A stretch of DNA of 64,000 nucleotides from Palsa-883 sp963826975 (GCA_963826975.1 CAWGZJ010000011.1:1-64000); one strand, 5' to 3'; shown: positions 17,673 to 27,297, numbered from the stretch's first letter. Program-made: numbers and translations. Notes: generated by a model not told the origin, from the sequence alone.

Positions 17673-18632
17673 ATGACCGACCTGCCGAAGCACGTGGACA
17701 TCCATGAGGAAGGCCCGCGCGAGGGCTTCCAGATCGAGCCCAGCCCGATCAGCACGGGGGATAAAATCCGCCTGATCGAGGCGCTGGCTGAGACCGGCCT
17801 GCACCACATCCAGGCTTGCTCGTTCGTCAATCCGCGCATCGTCCCCGGCTGGGCCGACGCGGAAGATGTGATCGCCGGTTTCAAGGCCAAACCGGGCGTG
17901 CACTACACCGCGCTGTGGTTCAACGCCAACGGGCTGAACCGTGCGCTGGCGTTCCGCGACAAGCTGACCATCACCGGATCGATCGCGCTGACCGCATCGG
18001 AGGCGTTCACCCAGAAGAACCTGCATCGCACCCACGCCGAGAATGTCGAGGCGATGCGCAAGCAGACCAGGCTGCACCTGGAGAACGACGTGAAGGTGCC
18101 GCGGCTTGGCATCATGGCGGCGTTCGGCTGCAACTATCAGGGCGACATTTCGCCGGCGCAGGTGGTCAGCACCATCGAAGATGGTCTTGCGATCGCGGCT
18201 GAGACCGACGCTCAGATCGAGATTCTTTCCCTGGCCGATACGATGGGCTGGGCGACGCCGGCGCGCATTGAGCGCGTGCTGGGCGAGGTGCGTGGCCGCT
18301 GGCCGGACAAGCAGCTTTCGTTGCATCTGCACGACACGCGCGGGCTGGCGGTGGCCAACGCGCATGCCGGGTTGCGCATGGGCGTGACACGTTACGATTC
18401 CACCGTCGGCGGCCTTGGCGGTTGTCCGTTCGCCGGACAGAAGGGCGCCGCCGGCAATATCTGCACCGAGGAACTGGTGTTGTTGTGCGAAGAGATGGGC
18501 ATCCGCACCGACGTCGATCTCGACGCGCTGATCGAGGTCGGGCGCATGGCGGAAGCGATTGTCGGCCATGTGTTGCCGAGCGAACTGATCCACGCCGGCA
18601 GCCTCGACGCGTTTCGCCGCAAGGCTGCCTGA
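17673..18632 (+). CDS. HMG-CoA lyase-like enzyme (pyruvate carboxyltransferase family)
   Basis: 319 residues, TIM-barrel DRE-type metallolyase family. The family opening IHEEGPREGFQIE (a variant of the DRDG/DGLQ motif), HLHDTRGLAVANAH for the metal-binding histidines, and the signature GLGGCPFAGQKGAAGNICTEE with the catalytic cysteine are all present. RBS GAAGGGGAA precedes ATG 17673. Typical reactions are cleavage of 3-hydroxy-3-methylglutaryl-CoA or related 3-hydroxyacyl-CoAs. The stop overlaps the CoA-transferase start (TGATG), so the pair likely works on one acid: activation by the transferase, then cleavage here. The substrate is not determinable. Confidence 0.88.
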   Translation: MTDLPKHVDIHEEGPREGFQIEPSPISTGDKIRLIEALAETGLHHIQACSFVNPRIVPGWADAEDVIAGFKAKPGVHYTALWFNANGLNRALAFRDKLTITGSIALTASEAFTQKNLHRTHAENVEAMRKQTRLHLENDVKVPRLGIMAAFGCNYQGDISPAQVVSTIEDGLAIAAETDAQIEILSLADTMGWATPARIERVLGEVRGRWPDKQLSLHLHDTRGLAVANAHAGLRMGVTRYDSTVGGLGGCPFAGQKGAAGNICTEELVLLCEEMGIRTDVDLDALIEVGRMAEAIVGHVLPSELIHAGSLDAFRRKAA

Positions 18633-19855
18633 TGTCGGCAACACCGCTAGCCGGGCTGAAGGTTCTTGAGTTCAGCCACACGGTGATGGGACCGACTGCC
18701 GGGTTGGTTTTTGCCGAGCTCGGCGCCGACGTGGTGAAGATCGAGCCGGCACCGAAAGGTGATCACACCCGCGGCCTGGGTGGTTTCGCTGCCGGCTTTT
18801 TCGCCGCGTTCAACCGCGACAAGCGCAGCCTGGCGGTGGATTTGAAGCGGCCCGAGGGCCGGGCGGCGCTGCATCGCCTGGCCGCCACCACAGACGTGGT
18901 GATCGAGAATTACGGTCCCGGCACGATGGAAAGGCTGGGCTGCGGCTATGAACATCTGGCGCCGCTCAACCCGCGGCTGATCTATCTGGCGCTGAAGGGC
19001 TACCTCGCCGGGCCGTATGAACACCGCCCGGCGCTGGATGAGGTGGTGCAGTTCCAGACCGGACTGGCGTTCATGACCGGGCCGCCGGGACGGCCGCTGC
19101 GTGCGGGGGCCTCGGTGATCGACATCATGGGTGCGGTGTTCGGCGTGGTTGCGGCGCAGGCGGCGTTGCGCGAGCGGGAGATCACCGGCAAGGGCCAGCG
19201 CGTCAGTAGCGCATTGTTCGAGAGCGCGGCTTTCCTGATGAGCACGCACATGGCCGGAATGACCGCGACGGGGCTGGAGGCGCGGCCGATGCCGGCGCGC
19301 CGCGGCGCCTGGGCCATTTATGAGGTATTCCGGACGGCGAACGATGGGCAGTTGTTCATCGGTGTGACCAGCGACCAGCAATGGGCGCGGTTTGTCGAGG
19401 AGTTCGGATTGCAGGAACTGGCCGCCGATCCTCGGCTGGCGACGAATTTCATGCGGCTGCAGGAACGGTCATGGCTGATCCCGACCTTGCAGGAGATCCT
19501 GGTCAAGTTCCCGCAGGACGAGGTTGCCGCGCGCTGCGAGCGTGCGAACGTCTCCTGGGCGCCGGTCGGCCAGCCGGGCGATCTGTTCGCCGATCCGCAT
19601 CTGCTGGCGACTGGGGGTTTGGTGGACGTGTTCATCTCGAGGATGGGCGGGACGGACGGGAAAAAGGTGGGGCTACCAGCGTTGCCGATCGAGTTCGGCG
19701 GTCGCGCTCGGCCGGGGCTTACTCGGCAGCCACCGCGCATGGGTCAGCACAACGCGGAGGTGCTGACGGAGGCCGGGTTTTCCCCCGCGGAAATCGCGAC
19801 GTTGGCGGAGACAGGGGTGATCGTTGCTGCGGCGAATGCTGGCGGGGGCGTCTGA
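18632..19855 (+). CDS. CaiB/BaiF (family III) CoA-transferase
   Basis: 407 residues. VLEFSHTVMGPTAGLVFAEL, GADVVKIEPAPKGDHTRG, NRDKRSLAVDLKRPEGR, DVVIENYGPGTMERLG and the catalytic aspartate in ASVIDIMGAV are classical family III CoA-transferase features. It moves CoA between a donor such as succinyl-CoA and a carboxylic acid. Overlap with the upstream lyase gene implies coupled expression and a shared substrate (for example a citramalate, itaconate or hydroxymethylglutarate type acid), which is inference. Confidence 0.9.
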   Translation: MSATPLAGLKVLEFSHTVMGPTAGLVFAELGADVVKIEPAPKGDHTRGLGGFAAGFFAAFNRDKRSLAVDLKRPEGRAALHRLAATTDVVIENYGPGTMERLGCGYEHLAPLNPRLIYLALKGYLAGPYEHRPALDEVVQFQTGLAFMTGPPGRPLRAGASVIDIMGAVFGVVAAQAALREREITGKGQRVSSALFESAAFLMSTHMAGMTATGLEARPMPARRGAWAIYEVFRTANDGQLFIGVTSDQQWARFVEEFGLQELAADPRLATNFMRLQERSWLIPTLQEILVKFPQDEVAARCERANVSWAPVGQPGDLFADPHLLATGGLVDVFISRMGGTDGKKVGLPALPIEFGGRARPGLTRQPPRMGQHNAEVLTEAGFSPAEIATLAETGVIVAAANAGGGV

Positions 19856-20171
19856 CCGCAACCGCCGGCGTGCATTCCGGGCGACACACTGACCGGGGTT
19901 GGTGGCGACCGCGGATCGCTGCCATGAACGTCTCGAGCGCCGCCGGCTGCGCGACGGAGGCCAAGCGTCATGCCAAACCCGCGAACGGTATCTTAACCAA
20001 AGCCGGAATGATCAACTCTTCGGTGCTACCCCCCGTCATGCCGGCGCAGGCCGATATCCACGACTTGCCTTCGTTGCAGCAAAGAAAGTCGTGGACCCCG
20101 GCCTGCGCCGGCATGACGGGGGTAGCGGCCCGTGCGTCAATGTTTAGGGCCGCCACCAACACCAGCTTCCG
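19856..20171. other. Intergenic region carrying hairpin element family B copy 1
   Basis: 316 bp between the convergent CoA-transferase and DctP-like genes. Most of it is the palindromic repeat at 20021-20149. No gene. Confidence 0.7.
20021..20149. repeat. Hairpin element family B, copy 1
   Basis: Arms 20031-20066 and 20086-20121 (36 bp, three mismatches; starts CCCCGTCATGCCGGCGCAGG), loop CGTTGCAGCAAAG-like, then a non-palindromic tail GTAGCGGCCCGTGCGTCAAT. A near-identical 128-bp copy sits at 58697-58824. The position between convergent genes suggests use as a bidirectional terminator. Confidence 0.92.
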
Positions 20172-21098
20172 CTATTCCGCAGCCGTTCCAAGGAACACAA
20201 GCCGCAACTCCGGAGCGAACTCGCCTGCCGCCGCGACCACGACATCCGCCACCGCTGTCTGAAACGCCGGCAGATCGATCGCCTCCGGACCAACCGGCGT
20301 GACCCCTGCCTCACCGAGTAGCTTCAGACACGCCGCATCCTCCTCGGCCGCGAACCCGCGCTGCACCGTTTCGCTCTCGTGTACGGCATCGATCACCACA
20401 CCGCGCAACTCCGCTGGCAACGCATCGAACCGCGCGCGATTGACCAGCACCAGCGCGATACCCACCAGATGCCCGGTCAGGCTGACGTGCTTATGATACG
20501 CCTGCAGCCCGAAATTGACCATGTTGGTCAGCGGGTTCTCCTGTGCGTCCACGCGACGTTCCGCCACCGCGCGCTGCAATTCCGCCACGTCGATGAACTC
20601 CGGCCGAAACCCCACACGCCGAAACGCCGCCTGGTGCAGCGCGCTGTCCAGCGTCCGCAGGCGCAGCCCCACGCAATCCGCCGGCGCGTGGATCGGCCGC
20701 ACCGCGTTGCTGATATGGCGGATCCCGTTGTCCCAGTAACCCAGCACGCGATACGGCGTCGCGCCCGCGACCGCCTCATTCAGGAGCGCCCCGCCCGCGC
20801 CATCCAGCGCCGCGAACGCAGCCGCCCGTGACCCCGACTGAAACGGCAGATCCAAAACGCCGAGTGCCGGCACCCGCCCCGCCAGGTAGCTCGATGCGAA
20901 GTAGCACCCATCCAGCGTCCCGCTACCCACAAGGTCGAACAGATCCGCCGCCTTGTGCCCTGCCGAAACGACATTCTCTGTCACCTCGATCCCAAGCTCC
21001 CCGGCCGAGCACCGCGCGACGCCGTTCGCCAGCGCGTGCAGCCCGCGCGTGTGCACTGATCGCGCGGGCTGATACCCGCCAAACCGCAGTGTGATCAC
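20172..21098 (-). CDS. DctP-like TRAP transporter solute-binding protein without signal peptide
   Basis: 308 residues with the DctP fold: AAFRRVGFRPEFIDVAELQR and RVDAQENPLTNMVNFGLQAY contain the conserved ligand-binding Arg region and the VDGQENP-like motif of TRAP receptors. It begins directly with a mature-protein sequence (MITLRFGGYQPARS) and has no signal peptide. Its ATG overlaps the thioesterase stop (ATGA), so the start is well fixed. No DctQ/DctM permease genes are nearby. It could be a cytoplasmic sensor-like derivative or a degenerate receptor. Confidence 0.8.
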   Translation of the reverse strand: MITLRFGGYQPARSVHTRGLHALANGVARCSAGELGIEVTENVVSAGHKAADLFDLVGSGTLDGCYFASSYLAGRVPALGVLDLPFQSGSRAAAFAALDGAGGALLNEAVAGATPYRVLGYWDNGIRHISNAVRPIHAPADCVGLRLRTLDSALHQAAFRRVGFRPEFIDVAELQRAVAERRVDAQENPLTNMVNFGLQAYHKHVSLTGHLVGIALVLVNRARFDALPAELRGVVIDAVHESETVQRGFAAEEDAACLKLLGEAGVTPVGPEAIDLPAFQTAVADVVVAAAGEFAPELRLVFLGTAAE

Positions 21099-21574
21099 GG
21101 TGCGCGCCGCGCCGGCATGGCGATCCGCCGCCCGACGCCCTCCGGCAACGGGTCCCCCGCCGCGGTGCGCACCGCCGCCTGCAGCCGCTCCAGCAACTCG
21201 GGCGCGAACGCCGTCGTCCGCCGCACCCGAAGGTCGATGTGCAGCGCCATCAGTTCCTGCGCCGCGACGCGGTGGCCCTGCTCAGCATGAAACATCTCGT
21301 GGAAATAGTGCAGCCGCTTGGCGTCCGCGCCCAGCAGGTGGCTGGTGATGCGCACCCGCTCTCCGACCCGCACCTCACGCTCATACAATGTGTGTGTTTC
21401 GGCGGTGAAGGTGGAGTTCCCGGTAGCGTCGCGATACGCCTGCCCGACGCCCAGCGCGTCGTAGATCGTGTCGGTCGCCAGGTCGAACAGCACGACATAA
21501 TAGGCCAGGTTCATGTGGCCGTTGGCGTCGATCCATTCGGGCAGGACCGATCCCTCGGTTTGCGGCAGGCGCAT
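21095..21574 (-). CDS. Hotdog-fold acyl-CoA thioesterase
   Basis: 159 residues, 4HBT/hotdog family. LPEWIDANGHMNLAYYVVLFD contains the catalytic Asp (D-NGHMN) typical of FcbC/YbgC-like thioesterases; YEREVRVGERVRITSHLLG and RLHYFHEMFH complete the fold. Related proteins are seen with carnitine/betaine catabolism, but nothing else of that pathway is here. It overlaps the DctP-like gene downstream and is divergent from the MFS gene at 21663. Confidence 0.82.
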   Translation of the reverse strand: MRLPQTEGSVLPEWIDANGHMNLAYYVVLFDLATDTIYDALGVGQAYRDATGNSTFTAETHTLYEREVRVGERVRITSHLLGADAKRLHYFHEMFHAEQGHRVAAQELMALHIDLRVRRTTAFAPELLERLQAAVRTAAGDPLPEGVGRRIAMPARRAP

Positions 21575-21662
21575 CGCAGCTCCGGACTTCTGTGGGGTTC
21601 GCCAGCTTGTTGGCCGGGGTATCCACGGTCAAGTTAGCAGGTGCAGCATTGGATGGAACCAC

Positions 21663-23027
21663 ATGGATTTCGGGGACGGTCTGCCGCCGGGCACGCGGCG
21701 CCGCGCCATGGCGACGCTGGCGATCGCGGTCTCCATGGCGGTACTGGATAGCGCGATCGCCAATATCGCGCTGCCGACCATCGCGCGCGACATGGCCACC
21801 ACGCCGGCGGCCACCATCTGGGTGGTGAACGCCTACCAGTTCGCGGTCACCGTTTCGTTGCTACCGCTCGCGTTTCTGGGCGACATCGTGGGCTACAAGC
21901 GGGTCTACATGGCCGGGCTGGCGGTGTTCACCGTGGCGTCCCTGGGCTGCGCGCTGGCGCCGACGCTGCCGCTGCTGGTGCTCGCCCGCGTGGTGCAGGG
22001 CTTGGGCGGCGCCGGTATCATGAGCGTCAACACCGCGCTGATCCGCTTCATCTTCCCGCGCGCCGAGCTGGGCCGCGGGCTGGGGTTCAACGCGTTCGTG
22101 GTTGCGTCGTTCTCGGCGCTCGGCCCGTCGATCGCCGCCGGCATCCTGTCGGTCGCGACCTGGCACTGGCTGTTCGCCATCAACGTGCCGTTGGGCGCGG
22201 TCGCGTTGTGGCTGGCCGGCCGTGTGCTGCCGATGACCCCGCGCGCCGGCTACCGTTTCGACCTGCTCAGCGCGCTGCTGAATGCCGCCACCTTCGGACT
22301 GATCATTACGTTCGTCGACGGCCTGGGCCGCAACCCCGGCATCACCGAACTGATCGAGCTGGTCGTTGCACTTCTGGTGGGCACCGTCTTCATCTACCGC
22401 CAACTGCATCTGACCGTGCCGCTGCTGCCGGTGGACCTGTTCCGCCGGCCGATCTTCGCGTTGTCGGTCGCCACCTCGGTTTGTTCTTATATCGCACAGA
22501 CTTCGGCCTACATCGCGCTGCCGTTCTACTTCCAATACGTTGGCGGACTGAGCCCGATCGATACCGGCCTGATGATGACCCCGTGGCCGGCGATCGTGGT
22601 GATCGTCGCGCCTATCGCCGGCCGCCTGTCGGACCGCTACCCGGCCGGCATTCTGGGCAGCCTGGGTCTGCTGGCGATGACGGCCGGCCTGCTGAGCCTG
22701 CTGTTCATGCCGGCCGCCCCAAGCTACCCCGAGGTCGCTTGGCGCATGCTGCTCAGCGGCCTGGGCTTCGGCTTCTTCCAGTCCCCCAACAACCGCCTGC
22801 TGGTCAGTAGCGCACCGGCGGAGCGCAGCGGGGCGGGATCTGGGATGCTCGCCACCGCGCGACTGTCCGGCCAAACCATCGGCAGCGCGCTGGTCGCGCT
22901 GTCCTTCGGCCTGACCGGCGCCCGCGCCGGCATCGAAGTTGCCCACGGCACCACCCTGGCGCTTGGTGTCGGTGCCACCTTCGCCTTCACCGCCATGGTC
23001 GTCAGCGCCCTGCGCCTGCGAGCGTGA
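21663..23027 (+). CDS. MFS transporter, DHA2-like (14 TM), first of a tandem pair
   Basis: 454 residues. LDSAIANIALPTIARDM, WVVNAYQFAVTVSLLPLAFLGD (motif D/A region) and RVVQGLGGAGIMSVNTALIR (motif C) are typical of 14-helix drug:H+ antiporters such as SmvA/EmrB. Start at ATG 21663 because the conserved part begins just after; upstream frame is low-complexity. Substrates are usually hydrophobic cations or drugs; here unknown. Closely similar to the next gene. Confidence 0.88.
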   Translation: MDFGDGLPPGTRRRAMATLAIAVSMAVLDSAIANIALPTIARDMATTPAATIWVVNAYQFAVTVSLLPLAFLGDIVGYKRVYMAGLAVFTVASLGCALAPTLPLLVLARVVQGLGGAGIMSVNTALIRFIFPRAELGRGLGFNAFVVASFSALGPSIAAGILSVATWHWLFAINVPLGAVALWLAGRVLPMTPRAGYRFDLLSALLNAATFGLIITFVDGLGRNPGITELIELVVALLVGTVFIYRQLHLTVPLLPVDLFRRPIFALSVATSVCSYIAQTSAYIALPFYFQYVGGLSPIDTGLMMTPWPAIVVIVAPIAGRLSDRYPAGILGSLGLLAMTAGLLSLLFMPAAPSYPEVAWRMLLSGLGFGFFQSPNNRLLVSSAPAERSGAGSGMLATARLSGQTIGSALVALSFGLTGARAGIEVAHGTTLALGVGATFAFTAMVVSALRLRA

Positions 23028-23028
23028 C

Positions 23029-23070
23029 GCAGCAAGGCCGGGGCCTGGGGCGGAGCCCCGGCCTTGCTGC
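23029..23070. terminator. Strong hairpin between the two MFS genes
   Basis: 16-bp perfect stem GCAGCAAGGCCGGGGC/GCCCCGGCCTTGCTGC with a 10-nt loop, 2 bp after the first MFS stop. There is no T-tract, so it is terminator-like or an attenuating stem rather than a classical intrinsic terminator. Confidence 0.7.
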
Positions 23071-23123
23071 GGCGGCTTGTTGCGGGGGTGTGGCGCGGTC
23101 ATGGTGCGTGGGGGGACGGGTGC

Positions 23124-24518
23124 ATGGGGCGATCGCCTGACATCGAGGTGGCTGATGGGCTGCCGCCGCCGCTGCGGTGGCGCGCGATGTGTCCTGTTGC
23201 GATTGCCGTGTGCATGTCGACGTTGGTTGGGTCCATTGCCAACATTGCGTTGCCGACCATTGCGCGGGACATGCATGCGTCGCCGGGTGATTCGATTTGG
23301 GTGGTGAATGCGTATCAGCTCGCGGTGACGATTTCGCTGCTGCCGTTTGCCTCGATGGGCGATATCTATGGGCATCGGCGGGTTTATTCGTTGGGGTTGG
23401 TGCTTTACACCCTGGCTTCATTGTTTTGTGCGTTGGCGCCGTCTTTGCCTTTGCTGGTGCTGGGGCGCGTGCTGCAGGGCTTTGGCGGCGCTGGCATCAT
23501 GAGCGTGAACGGTGCGCTGGTGCGGTTTATTTTCCCGCGCGCGGCGTTGGGGCGCGGGATTGGGTTCAACGCCATGGTCGTTGCGGCCTCGTCGGCCGCC
23601 GGGCCGTCGGTTGCCGCGGCGATCATGACGGTGTCGTCGTGGCCCTGGCTGTTTGGTGTTCAGGTACCGGCTGGCGTCCTGACGCTGTGGCTGGCGCATC
23701 GGTATCTGCCCCGCACGCCGCTGGCCGGACATCCTTTCGATCGGCCGAGCGCGGTGTTGAATGCGATCACATTTGGCCTGTTCATTACAGCGCTGGATGG
23801 TGTCGGGCGGGGGCAGCGCGCGTTGATGGTGCTGTTGGAGCTTGGGGTCAGCGCGGCGGTCGGTTGGGTGTTCGTGCGTCGACAGTTCGTGCTGGCGGCG
23901 CCGATGCTGCCGGTGGATTTGTTTCGCCGGCCGGTGTTTGCGTTGTCGGTGGCGACGGCGGTTTGTGCGCACGCCGCGCAGATGATCTGCTTTGTGGCGC
24001 TGCCGTTCTATTTCCAATATGTCGACGGGCTGACGCCGATCCAGATCGGCGTGCTGATCACGCCGTGGCCGGCGGCGCTGGTGGTGATGGCGCCGATCGC
24101 CGGGCGGCTGGCGGATCGGCATTCGGCCGGGCTGCTGGGTGGAGTGGGCCTGGCGGTGATGACGCTGGGGCTGCTGCTGGTGATGGCTCTGCCGCATCCG
24201 GCGTCCGCGTTGGATGTCGCCTGGCGTCTGGCGGTGTGTGGGTTTGGCTTTGGGTTTTTTCAGTCACCCAACAACCGGCTGATGATTGCCAGCGCGCCGC
24301 GCGACCGTGCGGGCGCGGGCAGCGGCATGCTGTCGACCTCACGCCTGGTGGGGCAGACGACGGGCAGTGCGTTGGTGGCGCTGTTGTTCGGGTTGAGCCA
24401 TGGCGGTGGGGATGGCGTCACGCGTGGCACCACGCTGTCGATTGGCCTGGCGGCTTGCTTTGCCGCAGTCGCGATGGTGCTGAGTTCGGTTCGGGTGCTC
24501 CGGCCGGTGCGTGTCTGA
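23124..24518 (+). CDS. MFS transporter, DHA2-like, second of a tandem pair
   Basis: 464 residues, paralogue of the gene at 21663: same order of motifs (IANIALPTIARDMHASPGDS, WVVNAYQLAVTISLLPFAS, RVLQGFGGAGIMSVNGALVR, GFGFGFFQSPNNRLMIASAP). ATG 23124 chosen as the first start close to the conserved GLPPPLRWRAM block shared with the paralogue; other in-frame starts exist from 23064. Codons ending in G or T (GTG, TTG, GCG) appear more frequent than in the first copy, suggesting the copies are not a very recent duplication. Confidence 0.87.
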   Translation: MGRSPDIEVADGLPPPLRWRAMCPVAIAVCMSTLVGSIANIALPTIARDMHASPGDSIWVVNAYQLAVTISLLPFASMGDIYGHRRVYSLGLVLYTLASLFCALAPSLPLLVLGRVLQGFGGAGIMSVNGALVRFIFPRAALGRGIGFNAMVVAASSAAGPSVAAAIMTVSSWPWLFGVQVPAGVLTLWLAHRYLPRTPLAGHPFDRPSAVLNAITFGLFITALDGVGRGQRALMVLLELGVSAAVGWVFVRRQFVLAAPMLPVDLFRRPVFALSVATAVCAHAAQMICFVALPFYFQYVDGLTPIQIGVLITPWPAALVVMAPIAGRLADRHSAGLLGGVGLAVMTLGLLLVMALPHPASALDVAWRLAVCGFGFGFFQSPNNRLMIASAPRDRAGAGSGMLSTSRLVGQTTGSALVALLFGLSHGGGDGVTRGTTLSIGLAACFAAVAMVLSSVRVLRPVRV

Positions 24519-24572
24519 TATACGCAGTGCTTGCTGGAATTTGTGCCGTGCCGCATGTCCGCAAGCAAGGGT

Positions 24573-24648
24573 CACCACAGAGACACGGAGGCACAGAGCA
24601 GAAAAACCAAGTTGTCGCCTTGACATTCTTCTCCGTGTCTCCGTGGTG
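24573..24648. repeat. Imperfect palindrome of CACAGAGACACGGAG type
   Basis: Arms 24573-24590 (CACCACAGAGACACGGAG) and 24631-24648 pair with one mismatch around a 40-nt loop. Similar in wording to the longer element at 28229-28411 (ACACAGAGTT...), but a separate sequence. Confidence 0.75.
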
Positions 24649-24703
24649 GATATCTGTTTCTATTCGGGATCAAATACACGGATTTCCTTGGGTAAGTGGT
24701 ATA

Positions 24704-24730
24704 CCAACGGTCATTCGTTATGACCGTTGG
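24704..24730. promoter_or_regulatory. Palindrome upstream of SHS transporter
   Basis: CCAACGGTCA-N7-TGACCGTTGG, perfect 10-bp arms. Could be a regulator binding site for the transporter gene starting at 24904 or a stem in its leader; no T-run follows, so terminator function is less likely. Confidence 0.4.
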
Positions 24731-24903
24731 CTTGATCGCAATCGGATGTTGGCTTGTTTGGCAGAGGTGGGATCGGTTGCGCGCGCGCGGCACGACGCAG
24801 TGGAAGCCGTTGCAACGGTCTCGAAAATTGGTCAACTTCGGTCGTGGACAGCCGAGCAAATCGGGCATGTCGAATGAAACGAAACCAAGGGGAGCCTTTC
24901 GTA

Positions 24904-26186
24904 ATGTCCTACGCCGTACGTTCGTCGACGACCGGTCCATGGTGGCGGGAACCCACCAAGGACCAATGGTACGCCTTCATCGCCGCCTGGCTCGGCTGGA
25001 CGCTGGACGCCTTCGACTTCACCGTTTTCCTGTTCCTGCTGGTGCCGATCGCCAAGGAGTTCAATGCCGATCTGACGCTTGTCGTGCTGGTCGGTTCGTT
25101 GACAATGTGGATGCGATTCGTTGGCGCGATGGGCGCCGGCTGGATGGCCGACCGGCTGGGTCGGCGGGCACCGCTGATGATCTCGATCCTGTGGTACTCG
25201 ATCTGCAACTTCATTGCCGGATTCTCGCCCACCTTTATCTTCCTGCTGGTGTTCCGCACCCTGCTGGGCATCGGCATGGGCGCCGAAGGCCGTGCGGCGC
25301 GGCGTTGGCGACCGAAAGCTGGCCGGCCCGCTCACGCGGCCTGATGGCCAGCGTGCTGCAAGGCTCCTGGGCGTTGGGCTACCTGTTCGCCGCCGTAATA
25401 TATGCGACGTTGTTCGATGTGATCGGCTGGCGCGGCATGCTGTGGATGGGCGTGTTGCCGGCGCTCGCCGTGGTGTGGATCCGCGTCTACGTCAAAGAGC
25501 CGGAGGTCTGGATCGAAAACCAGCGGCAGCAGAAAGCGAAGCAGGCCCGCATGAAGGTGCCGGTCATAGCGCTGTTCCGTCGCGACATCGTGCTGACCAC
25601 GTTGTCCACCAGTTGGTGGCTGGTGAGCGCGTTCACCGTCTACTACTCGGTCTTCGGCCTGTTCGCGACGTATCTGACGCGGGAGCTGCATCTGTCCGCT
25701 GCGGCCGTCGGGTGGCCGTTGGCGTTCTCCAACGGATTGACCTTCCTGGCCAGCTTCCTGTGGGGCAGCCTGGCGGACAGCATCGGCCGGCGCTGGGCGA
25801 TGATCATTCCGGCCTGCCTCGGGGCGCTTGTTGCACCGATTTATCTGTTGACGACGGACTATACGACGCTGGTGATTGCGTTCTCGATCCAGGGCGCGTT
25901 CGCCGGCGCGATCTACGGCATCAACCCGAGCTACTCGAGCGAGCGTTTCCCGACCGAGATCAGGGCCACCGCCGGAGCGTTCTGCTATCATATCGGTGCG
26001 GTCGCCGGGGGATTCGTGCCACCGGTTCTGGCGTATTTCGCGATCGAACGGCACATGGGATTCGCGGTTCCTATGCTGATCGGGACGGTGGGCGGGCTGA
26101 TCAGCTTCGTGATCACGCTGTTCCTCAGCCCGGAAACCAAGGGCAAGGTGCTGGTTGGCGATCTACAGATTGCGGCGGGCGATTAG
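24904..26186 (+). CDS. MFS transporter, SHS (sialate/lactate-type) family, frameshifted
   Basis: The ATG at 24904 follows AGGGGAG. N-terminal half in frame 1: YAFIAAWLGWTLDAFDFTVF, MADRLGRRAPLMISI and LLGIGMGAE, then at 25285-25292 (GAAGGCCG) the frame must change to 3: CGAALATESWPARSRGLM, typical of this family. Inserting one base to restore GAA-TGG-CCG gives the conserved GAEWP. So a single-base deletion, probably a T, is present. Restored length about 427 residues, 12 helices, predicted proton-coupled carboxylate (lactate/sialate/benzoate-like) uptake; substrate unknown. Confidence 0.85.
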
Positions 26187-26304
26187 CCGCATCGGGCGAA
26201 ACGCGAGTGGCCGGGCTGTGCTCGGCCACTCGTTGCTTGTACGTCAATCGAGCCGCGGGATTGATTTCACTCGCGCCCTCTTGTGGTGGGGTTGCGGCCG
26301 GGCA

Positions 26305-27297
26305 TCAGCTCAGAGCCAATACCGCGAAGCTGCACAGCCAGTGCTCCCCCATGTATTCCCCGCTGACGTGCGGCAGGCTAGCGTCGATATGCGCCTGCGC
26401 GGTTCGCCGTATCGCTTCCGGATCGGGTGTGAAGTCTGCCAGCGCGCGCCAGCACCACGCGCGGCTCAGGTTCAGCCCGTCCAGGTGCGCGATCTTGCCG
26501 TCGCTGCGGTCGCTGACGGTGGCGGGGATGAACAGCGTCGCAGGTGATCGCTGGGCCAGCCGGGGCAGGAAGCCGGTGAACCACGGACGAAACTCGGGTT
26601 CGGGCAGGGCGGCGCGCATGCATTCCGCCTCGATCAGTGCGGGGGAGAGGAATTCGTCGCCACCCGGTTCCCACGCCTGGCAGTCTGTGTCGTTCCCGTA
26701 CCAACGGTGCGCGGCATCCGTCAGCGCGGCATGCAGCGCTGCATCCTGGTGGTCCAGCGCGAGGCGAACCGCGAACGCGGTGTTGCTGTGGACGCCAGCG
26801 CGGATCGGGTAGGTGGCGAGCGGCAGGAATGCCGTGAACCGGGCAGCGAAGATGCGGGCCAGCGGTGCCAGCGCGGCGGACCAGGCGCGACCTTCCGGCG
26901 TCGCGTGCAATGCCAGTTCCGCGGCGAGCTTGAGTAGCCAGGCCCAGCCGTAGGGCCGCTCGAACCCGTGTGTCGCTGGTCCGGCGAGGTAGGCGCACTC
27001 GCCGGCGATCCGGTCGGGGACGAGATGCGCGTCGAACAACGCGCGGATCGCGGGGGCGTTCGGCACGGTGGGGAAGCGCCGGTAGAGGTGCGCCAGCATC
27101 CAGTAGCCATGCACGCAGGAATGCCAGTCGAAGCTGCCGTAGAAGACCGGGTGCAGGTCTCGCGGGCCGTGCGCGTCGTGGGGGCCGGACAGCACGTGGT
27201 CCAGTTTGTTGGGGTACTCGCGGGTGACATGCCCCAGGGCGATCGCTGCGAACCGGTCGGCGAGGGCGGGGGTCATCGGTGGCAGGTCAGAACGCAT
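26305..27297 (-). CDS. DUF2891 family protein
   Basis: 330 residues. EYPNKLDHVLSGPHD, HPVFYGSFDWHSCVHGYWML and ERPYGWAWLLKLAAEL are the hallmark blocks of DUF2891, an uncharacterised family of probably alpha/alpha-barrel proteins. No signal peptide is visible. The start at 27297 gives MRSDLPPMTPALADRF; a second ATG at 27276 is equally possible, and neither has a clear RBS. Function unknown; divergent from the crotonase gene. Confidence 0.85.
   Translation of the reverse strand: MRSDLPPMTPALADRFAAIALGHVTREYPNKLDHVLSGPHDAHGPRDLHPVFYGSFDWHSCVHGYWMLAHLYRRFPTVPNAPAIRALFDAHLVPDRIAGECAYLAGPATHGFERPYGWAWLLKLAAELALHATPEGRAWSAALAPLARIFAARFTAFLPLATYPIRAGVHSNTAFAVRLALDHQDAALHAALTDAAHRWYGNDTDCQAWEPGGDEFLSPALIEAECMRAALPEPEFRPWFTGFLPRLAQRSPATLFIPATVSDRSDGKIAHLDGLNLSRAWCWRALADFTPDPEAIRRTAQAHIDASLPHVSGEYMGEHWLCSFAVLALS

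Larger units (their letters stand above)
24519..24903. other. Intergenic region before SHS transporter, with two hairpins
   Basis: 385 bp. It contains a family of CACAGAGACACGGAG-type imperfect palindrome (24573-24648) and a 10-bp palindrome CCAACGGTCA/TGACCGTTGG at 24704-24730. The latter might be an operator or terminator. No gene. Confidence 0.6.
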
